A stretch of 64,000 bases of DNA, from positions 744,001 through 808,000 of the forward strand of contig JAUIMM010000686.1 in NCBI GenBank assembly GCA_031769625.1, read 5' to 3'. The stretch is from Taudactylus pleione (Eukaryota > Chordata > Amphibia > Anura > Myobatrachidae). The notes under the pieces were generated by a model. That model was not told where the DNA came from, did not search any database, and saw only the letters and a program-made list of their open reading frames with translations. A program made the translations under genes and the position numbers. This document shows positions 56,381 to 64,000 of the stretch, one piece after another. Within the stretch, counting starts at the first letter, position 1. The number at the start of each line of letters is the position of its first letter.

Positions 56381-57310
56381 AAGGGGCCTATTCATTAAAC
56401 CTAAAAATTCTCTGGAGATAATTAGCTTTAGAACTCGCATGGAGTTCTAGCTAATTACCAGAGGAATTCATCATTCCACCTCTCCATAACTATCTATTCC
56501 GAAAAGCTGTCATTTTTGCGATGACAGCTTTTCGGGAAATAGATACTTTTCCCTGCCTACACTACCTTATCGCATCTGGAAACAGTGCTGCGCATGTGCT
56601 GTTATATCTGTAAAACCAGCGCATGCGCAGCACTGCCTACAGATGCGTTAAGTTTGTGTACCCCCCCACCCCCTCCCCCCTCCGTTCACCTCTGCTCAAG
56701 ACTTACCTGTCCGCGCAGCAGCCTCCGGCTCCGTCCTGCTGGTCTGTCATGTGGTTTCCCAGCATACCACATGACAGATTAGAAAAAAAACAAAACTTTT
56801 TTTGTCTAAACTTTCTTGTGCTCTGCTGGGGAGCACACATGTCCGACCAGCCTCCGGAGCCTGAGGACGGAACAGAGCGCCGGAGGGACTCGTCGGGGGA
56901 CCTGCACACGCGGATACAGGTAAGTTTCACCTGCTATTCGCCACCTCACAGTGGCGAATAGTAACTGCATCAAATTCCGAAAATGGCCTAATCGCGGGAG
57001 GCGTGGCCATGCCCCCTTCCTGAAAAATAAATATGCAGCGCTGTTGAGGGGGCGCTCTGTGCCCCCTCAGCCCTGCTCAAAGCCAGGGGGGCGTGATCAG
57101 TGTGATCGCTCCCCCCCACAGGCATAGGTGACTGCTGTGGCTGCTGCTCAGCAGCCACGAGCAGTCTCCACTGCAGCTCAGCACACGCCGTGTGCTGGGC
57201 TGCTGTAAGGGGGGGGAGCGGCGCCGGACCCGGGCCCCCGCCGGGCCCCTCAGGAAGCCCGGGCCCGGGTAATCTGTACCAGCTCCCCCCCCCTCTCGGC
57301 GTCCCTGAAC
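56381..57310. mobile_element. Fragments of two further MITEs
   Basis: AGGGGCCTATTCATTAAACC at 56381 is a left terminus without a found partner; inside, AACAGTGCTGCGCATG and complement (56580, 56610) and TATTCGCCACCTCACAGTGG (56935) form hairpins. The part 57000-57310 is GC-rich and ends with the hAT-like terminus CGGCGTCCCTG. Confidence 0.45.
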
Positions 57311-57894
57311 ATAGTACATAGACATAGTACATAAACAGTTGATCAGAACAAGAAAACAGTGTCATACAGTTTAAGACACTAAAAGACAAGTACATGGTAT
57401 ATAAACACTGCTGCAACAGAAGCAGGATGGCAAAAGTCACGGGTTAGGTGCTTTTGAGTATAGAGCAGATAATATAAGTAAAGAAAGGATAAGCACAAGA
57501 GGAAAGAGGGCCCTGCTCGTGAGAGCTTACATTCTAGAGGGGATGGGCAAACAGACAGGGGTGACACGGATGGGGTAGACAGTGAGCATGGGACAGAGGG
57601 TTAGGATGACAGATGGCTGGATTCCCTTTTTACAGTATGTGTGTAAGTCATTTGAATTAATATTTACGCCACTGACATTCTACTTTAAGAGGCAGTTTTT
57701 GTAGGTGTCTGTGGAAAGCCATGGCTGTTATATCAGTTTACGTGAAGTCTGACGGGTAGCTGAAGCCACTTCATGAAGGGCTATTTAGAGAGTTTGGTTA
57801 ACGTGTGAACCAGCAGTCTCAGGTAAATGTATAAATTGGTGAAAGTAGTTATTGTAAAGAGATGTTCAGATGTAAAATAATAAGTTGTGATCAA
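57311..57894. other. Unassigned
   Basis: GGCCCTGCTCGTGAGAGCTT near 57510 looks like an old dispersed repeat, but I cannot name it. Confidence 0.35.
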
Positions 57895-58828
57895 GGGCTC
57901 TATTTACTACAATCCGCATATTGAATGCGGATTGTAGTGTGATATTACCGAGTGAATTCGCATTGCGAATTCAGGCAATATCACAGGGATTTACTATAAA
58001 TCCCTTGCAGGGACAGAGCTTGCGATAAAGCTCTGTCCCTGCAGATCCCATCCGCACTCTAGTCGCGGTATTTTCGGAAAAAATACTGCGACTAAGAGCC
58101 CGCGCATGCGCTGACCGATCACCGTTACTACCCCCCACCGACGCTAAGCCCCACCCCCCGGCGCTAAGCACCGCACCCCGCAATCGCGGAGCCCCGCGAA
58201 CGCGGCTCCCCCCCGCGACCCCCCCCTTCATTACACTTAACTGCATCCTCCTGGCCTCCGGTGATCTTCTCCGGGCTTCTCGATCAGGTGATCTCCCATA
58301 CTGCACTGGGGCCCGATCACCTGATGACCAGGCCCCAGTGTACTGTGGGAGACCAGCTGACCGGAGAGGAGCCATCACCGGAGGCCCGATCACCGGTCCC
58401 TGGAATCAGGTACGTAAAAAAAATTTGTTTAATTTTTTTTTTCTTTTTTTTACGGCAATCAGCTTGCGGTCTGCTTAGACCACATAGCTGATTACTGGTA
58501 CTGGCTCCCGCCTCTGCTCTCCCCGTTAGAGCAGAGTGGGAGCCCGGTAACCGGGGGAGACCCTGGATAACGCCACCTCCAGGGCTCCGGTATTTTTTTA
58601 CAATTTATTTTTAGTAACTGTGGTCGGATCACATTTCCCATTATAATTATGGGAAATGCGATCTGCTTTACTAAAAATAAGTGATACTGGGGGTTGGAGT
58701 AGAATTTTACTAATTCTACTCCAATTGCCCTGTAATAACTACAGGTGAAACTAAAATAATGTGAAAAGGGTGTGAAAACACCCTTTTTCACTTTATTTTA
58801 GTAAAAATAATGTTAATAAATAGAGCCC
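57895..58828. mobile_element. MITE with TIR GGGCTCTATTTA, copy 2, inverted (934 bp, TSD CAA)
   Basis: Ends GGGCTCTATTTACTAC and TTAATAAATAGAGCCC, flanked by CAA (57892-57894, 58829-58831). It is the reverse complement of 36299-37229 with scattered differences. Confidence 0.9.
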
Positions 58829-59258
58829 CAAGTGTGAATTCTAGAAGGCACATTTATTGATTTGGAGAGTGATGGGAGACAAGTGAGGTTTGCAGGATAT
58901 TTAATCCATAGTAAATCCGCTGTATGTGTGTGGGGCCTGGATTTGGTGATATGTCACCAGATAATAAAAGCAGAAGGATGGAGAAGTAGATATAGTTGTG
59001 GGTGTGTAAAAGTTTTTTATAGTGACACAATGAGGCTGTAATTGTCAATTTTTGATGAAAAGAAAGCTCATTAGTTTTTAGAGGAGGTGAGTGACTCAAT
59101 AGGGCGGCGGTGTGGCCAGAGAGGTGAGATCCAGGGAGAGTTAGGGATGTTATATCCTTAGAGAAAATACAAAGGAGGGAGTTGATAAAAAGAAATGTGT
59201 AGTACATGGTGAGTTTTAGGTTTGTTATTTTTAGACAAATTTTAATCAGTTTCAAAAG

Positions 59259-59451
59259 GCCCCCATACATCAGAGATCGATTGCAGCAATCGTGCAATTT
59301 GCAATCGATTGTGTATAAAAATCTTTACCTTTTTCAATCGATTGTGGCATCTCTGCAATCAGCAATCGATTGAAAAAGGGAAAGATTTTTATACACAATC
59401 GATTGCAAATTGCACGATTGCTGCAATCAATCTCTGATGTATGGGGGCCTT
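59259..59451. mobile_element. Palindromic MITE (about 193 bp)
   Basis: Arms AAGGCCCCCATACATCAGAG and CTCTGATGTATGGGGGCCTT pair over most of their length, including GCAATCGATTGTGTATAAAA. The loop is near 59335-59365. Confidence 0.9.
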
Positions 59452-60009
59452 TAATCTGAAATTACCTTAGATGTTGGTCAATGTTTGTTCAACAGTTTGA
59501 TTAACTGTTATGTAAATCACACTTTGTGCATTTAACACTTGGTGCTTTTAACCCCAGCTGCAAACAGCCCCAGCTGCCCCTAGACTGAATATAGGGAGTG
59601 GTATCCCTTGATTAAGACAGGCTACAACTGACTCAATTGGTCTGCTGATCAAAGGATATAACTTGCTCTGAGTTGGAGCAAAAACCAGGCCAGATATACC
59701 ATAAACTATGCTTCACTGACCAGTACAGACTATACAGGGAAAAAAAAACAAATCTATGCAAGAGAGAGAGTCACATACATTTCAATCCACACACGATTGC
59801 AAGCATGAGGTTCTATGCAGAATATAGGTGCAATAAGCAGGATGAGACAGTCACATACATATCATCTTAGTTATGTTGAGTGAGTATAATAGAGATACAA
59901 GTTTTTGGTAAAATATATAATTTTTATGAGCTGTGCTCGCCCCAGATAAGAGAGTTGTAGGTTTTGCCAGCTTTTTAGTTCTAGTGTGATCTTAGATATC
60001 ATCTTAGCT
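59452..60009. other. Mostly unassigned
   Basis: TGTTGAGTGAGTATAATAGA occurs at 59874 and again at 60010, a short direct repeat at the 3' side of the L1 fragment. Confidence 0.4.
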
Positions 60010-61446
60010 ATGTTGAGTGAGTATAATAGAGATACATTTTTTGGTAGTTGGATTCCTAGGTAAGGTATACAAGTGGGGGCCCATTAAGATTTTGAGCCCA
60101 ACGGGGACATAGTTCTTGGGACAGGGTCATAGATAATGATTTTTGAACCTTGATTGTAAAACCCAAAATTAACCCAAACTGGGAAATCTTGGACAGTACC
60201 TCCTGCATCCTTTCTTGAGGGTTGGAAAAGAAAAGCAATAAATCGTCAGCAAAAGCCAGGAGTTTAAGAGATTTAGTACCTATAGAAATACCCCTGAAAC
60301 TATTTAAAGATTGTAGTATGCGCAATAAAGGGTCTAATGAAATAGGAACCAAACGCTCTTTCTTCTAGTACACGATAAAGATGTGGCCAAGCTACTTTGT
60401 CAAAAGCCTTCTCCTCGTCAAGGCTTAATAGTAAGTTTTGTGTGGATTTAGAGATTTTAGAGGCAATGATAGCAGAGATAGCCAATCTAATACTTGATAC
60501 TGAGTGACATGTGCTAGTGAAACTTAGCTGGTGGTGTGTCAGGAGGGTAGGCATTAATGTTTGTAAGAAATAGGCAATGATTTTTGCTAAGAGTTTGAAG
60601 TCCTGGTTTAAGAGTGTGATGGGGCGGTATGATTCTACTAGTTCTTCATCTTTATTAGGTTTGGGTAATAGTATGGTGTGAGCTTCATTAAAATTTGGGT
60701 ATCGCACATGGCCTTTTAGAATAAGTTGAAAAAGGGAGGTAAGGGTTGGGACTAATGAGCTCATTCAGAACTGCTCGCAAGTGGCTCGATGATTGTGCAC
60801 TGTGCATGCGACCCATCCGGCGTGCGCGTGCATGAGACCCGCTGAGTGACTGAAGGTCAGTCGCTATGGGGCTCACAAAACAAAACGGGGCGGCTGTTGA
60901 TGGTGAGTGACAGCTCGCCCCATTTTGTGGGTGGGTAGGGGGTAGGGGAGGTGGCTGCACAAATGCAGGCGTTCCCTTAGGTAGTCCAACTGACATCACT
61001 ATTGATGTAAGTAGTGGACTTCCTGCTCTGTTAGAGCAAGAAGTCCACTCGGCCTTGCGGCAGCTAGACCCTACCCCAGGGTCTCGTCGCAAGGCCAATG
61101 GTAACCAACAAGGCCAATGGTCACCCACAGCTTTGCGAGCGGCCGGAGACCAAAAAAATGAAATAAAAAAAAACAAGCCATGCAAATGGCCGCCAGCAAC
61201 GAGCGGCTCTGAATCAGGGCCTAATTCTTTGCGTAGAAGTTTAAAGTATTCACCACTGAATCCATCTGGACCTGGGGATTTGTTAAGTTTAAGGGCCCCA
61301 ATGGCTTGGTGAATTTCTTTTGCTGTTACCCCAAGTTCATAATATGCCACACGGCAGTGGGTGACAGGGAGAAGCAGATTGACAGATGTAGAGGATGACG
61401 GAGAGGCAGAAAGTGACAAGGAGAGGTTCTGTAATTCATAGGGCAC
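60010..61446 (-). pseudogene. L1-type LINE ORF2 reverse transcriptase, broken
   Basis: Minus-strand translation gives LKLNKSPGPDGFSGEYFKLL (about 61220-61290), then KGHVRYPNFNEAHTILLPKP, SYRPITLLNQDFKLLAKIIA and motif A LLSLDEEKAFDKVAWPHLYR, and finally FADD motif C (LKLLAFADDLLLFF, near 60225-60270). This order is that of the L1 clade RT, which copies LINE RNA at the nicked target. The motif B region (QGCPLSPLLF-like) is missing between the two ORFs near 60345, so there is a deletion plus frame change. A MITE (60756-61221) splits the first two motifs; removing it and one TAA restores the frame. No endonuclease domain is seen beyond 61446, so the fragment is truncated on both sides. Confidence 0.88.
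60756..61221. mobile_element. Serial-hairpin MITE, copy 9 (466 bp, TSD TAA)
   Basis: Ends TGAGCTCATTCAGAAC and GGCTCTGAATCAGGGCC, flanked by TAA (60753-60755, 61222-61224; TAAT also possible). Hairpins seen: GAAGGTCAGTC region, AACGGGGCGGCTG with complement near 60905, GACTTCCTGCTCTGTTAGAG near 61018, TAGACCCTACCCCAGGGTCT near 61066. Confidence 0.9.
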
Positions 61447-62802
61447 AGCACAGTATGACGGCCACCTGGTAGTTTTATCTCGGTTTGTTTGCTCTATATG
61501 CTAAATAAGTTACGGTTCTGGGATTCGTTTCTACAATTTATGCTCCCTCAAGATGCCCAAATTACCTCCCCTCCGGCCCTCCATCCTCTGTGATCAACAT
61601 CACCCCTCTCTGATAGACTCTTTTCCCTCCCCTCTCCTCTTTGATCCCCTCCCTCCTTCTCTCCTCATTCATTCATTGTGCTTCAATGAATTTAAACGTG
61701 ACACATCTGAGGTAAAGTCCTAAACTTCAATTACTAGGTATGAGAAAGTCACTGCTTTGCTATTTAAAGTAATGGTGGTGTTCCCAGCCATGACCACAAA
61801 GTGTTGTTTGAAAGGTCTTTTAAAAAATATTAGGAGATCTGGAATAATAATAATGGTGGTAGACAGAACATGGCTAGTAGTACTCACATTAATATAGGTG
61901 CAATGTATATTTGTGAAGTAGGAGCATAGCTGAGAAGGGAGCTTCCCATAGGTGTTCCCACTCCAGTGATAGCTGTTTGGGGCAGTAATTGCAGTAATAA
62001 GCTGAGCACCATGTGGAATCTCACTCTAGCACATGTACTCTGTCAATTTAAATAAAATGGTCACAATATATAATACAAAGTTCTCTATTGACTACTAACA
62101 ATGATTCAAAGGAGATACAAGTCAGATCCTAGGTGCTATACATAAATAAAGCAGTGCCAAAGCAGCTACCCCTTAATGTCAGATAGCGTATCACAGAAGC
62201 ATTCTATTCCCCCAATGGGACCTCCATGCCCCAGCGTGATACTGCCACTGTTTGCTGTTTTTCTCTTCACTTCAGTATTCCCCCGCAGGCTGGCCATAGC
62301 CCTCTAGCACAGTTCAGTACAGGGAGGGGGGCGCTAAGACATGCACTTTCTCCGGGTGCTATGGTTCCACGCTACTCCTCTGCCAGCACTGGACCAGTCA
62401 TCCGACATTGATCAAAATGGTCTTATGTTCTGTAATACCAATTGCTACTTAAGGGGAGAAGGGGTAATCACAAACCACATTCTTTCATTTGTGGCTTGTG
62501 ACTGTTGTCTCGCTCAATCCACCCCATCTGATTTACAATGAGGCCATAAAAGGAACGACTGCATGTTGCATCCCCCAGAGTTTTGACTATGAGCAGTGTA
62601 CCTTAACAAAATCTTGGCAACGTAGCAGTAAAGCTTTAAGTGAATCCTCATTTTTAAACAGTCTGTTTCATTACAATTTCATGAAAATAGACGGTTTTAT
62701 GAAAGTCTCTATGTGCTGCCTTGTTCTGGCTGTATAGTTGTCTTATGGCAGATTTGGTAGCTGCTGAATGTAAAGGGAAATTATCTACAGCTCAGGTAAT
62801 AA
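61447..62802. other. Unassigned
   Basis: CT-rich stretch at 61540-61680; otherwise no exon, RNA or repeat recognised. Confidence 0.4.
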
Positions 62803-63197
62803 AGGGGCCTATCCATTAGGAGATAAATTGAACGACTGAACGATATATCGTTCAATCGTTCATTATAACTGCTAATGGATAGGCTCTGAACGATGACAGA
62901 TGAGCACTCCCGCGGCCGATAAATCACATCTATCATCTCTCCAATATGTTGGTCAATTATCGCATATAGCTGTATAATATTTAGCAATATCTGGCAGTTT
63001 ATATGCGGTAAACGATGAAAGATATTAGCAGCAGCTACAGAACGCTGCAGAGAAATGATGTCATGCGATATAGTTCGTCTTTTGCCAAAATCTGTCTTGT
63101 ACATGACAGATATCTTTCAGCGCAGCCACCGGAATTTTCAAGAGATATCTTTTGTCTTTCATCGCTTAGAAATACATCTGCTAATGGATAGGCCCCT
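62803..63197. mobile_element. MITE with TIR AGGGGCCTATCCATTAG (395 bp, TSD TAA)
   Basis: Ends AGGGGCCTATCCATTAG and CTAATGGATAGGCCCCT are perfectly inverted, flanked by TAA (62800-62802, 63198-63200). Inner dyads such as GAACGATATATCGTTC. Confidence 0.85.
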
Positions 63198-63200
63198 TAA

Positions 63201-64000
63201 CAGTGTCAGACTGTGCAGTATATGGTTTAGGGCTGGTATCATTGCAATCATTTCAAACATAAAACAACAGACAAATAATAAATAATAGTTTAATGAATAC
63301 AATTTTACAATATATAGCCCTACACTTGTAGTATAACTGGAAAGATGCCTGGTGATTTAATTTTGAGACTATTTCTTAACAAAATTCAATAATAATGTTT
63401 AAGAACTAATTTAATATTATTTATAAATATTTATCAGTAAAATGAAGTATGTAAATATGTAGGTAATTCTCCAGTAACATGTGATTTGTATGCATGTTTA
63501 ATGTAAAGCCAGACCACTTTTTCCAAACATTTTGAGCAGTATCTGGTGTTAACATAAAGTGTGAAAGATGAAATCACTTATTATTATAAGCACATTGATC
63601 TTCATATTGGGCATAATAATTTCACTTTATCAGATGTCTTAATCTTACATAGAAGAGAAGCCCAAAGTCAGATACATGCTTGAAAGACAGGTTGTCTATT
63701 AGAAACTGGACAAGAGAAGTCCTGCTCGTTGATACTGTATAGTACCCAGGTTTACTTGCATTGGCAAAGTTCTGCAAGCCATTGTGGAAGCCAGGTTGGT
63801 TTTCAAAAGCTTACTTTTCATGGAACTCCAGATCAGAATCAGACACAGGAACATGATGCAATGCTGAATGAATATAATGAACTAGTCTTTATAACTGATT
63901 AAATACCGCTCTGTTCACTCTATATTGTCTTTTGTCAAGTGGTGTTTGATATACAGGAGATTCTTACAAATATGGTACACAAATGTATGGCAATCTGCAT
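63201..64000. other. Unassigned AT-rich end of window
   Basis: No exon, RNA gene or clear repeat recognised. Confidence 0.4.

Overview
The window looks like nuclear DNA of a repeat-rich vertebrate, most likely an anuran or other large-genome amphibian. The evidence is the mix of a Ty3/gypsy chromovirus, L1-type LINEs, a Neptune-like Penelope element, a probable DIRS/Ngaro relic, a 5S rRNA-derived sequence, a tRNA-derived SINE, many hAT and 3-bp-TSD MITEs, and minisatellites, with spliced host exons between them. There is no operon structure and no convincing prokaryotic gene. Most long open frames are accidents of palindromes or tandem repeats. Species cannot be told from the sequence.

Layout. 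1-1850: 3' end of a chromovirus (integrase, chromodomain, polypurine tract, LTR). 2836-4240: decayed L1 ORF1 split by a MITE. 4554-5472: hAT element with a perfect 8-bp TSD. About 7-20 kb: a minus-strand host gene, recognisable from a signal-peptide exon (19741-19819), three short phase-1 exons (14229-14282, 13680-13724, 12947-12997), a transmembrane exon (7288-7426) and a possible last exon (ending at 7067). Its introns are full of MITEs and show tandem duplication. 20-30 kb: 5S pseudogene, large MITEs, a DIRS/Ngaro-like relic, hAT copies and a 24-bp minisatellite. 30-38.5 kb: a composite of nested elements carrying 40-43-bp tandem arrays, microsatellites and telomere-like tracts. 38593-39554: another hAT. 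40690-47787: an almost complete but dead Penelope-like element on the minus strand, flanked by direct repeats of about 165 bp. 48.7-52.9 kb: minisatellites with a hAT inside one of them. 53-54.6 kb: three-level nest (MITE in a solo Penelope pLTR in a hAT relic). 55-59.5 kb: palindromic elements and an inverted partner of the MITE at 36.3 kb. 60-61.4 kb: L1 ORF2 reverse transcriptase on the minus strand, also split by a MITE.

The strongest unifying signal is a group of nine elements of about 280-820 bp with related termini (GGNCCTSATTCAGA-like). Nearly all have a 3-bp target duplication, and their interiors are chains of consecutive hairpins rather than one palindrome. Three copies are exactly 549 bp and nearly identical. 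Three copies interrupt recognisable retroelement ORFs (L1 ORF1, L1 ORF2, Penelope), and removing the insert plus one TSD restores the reading frame, which fixes their boundaries. All coordinates were read by eye; boundaries of old repeats are approximate to a few bases.
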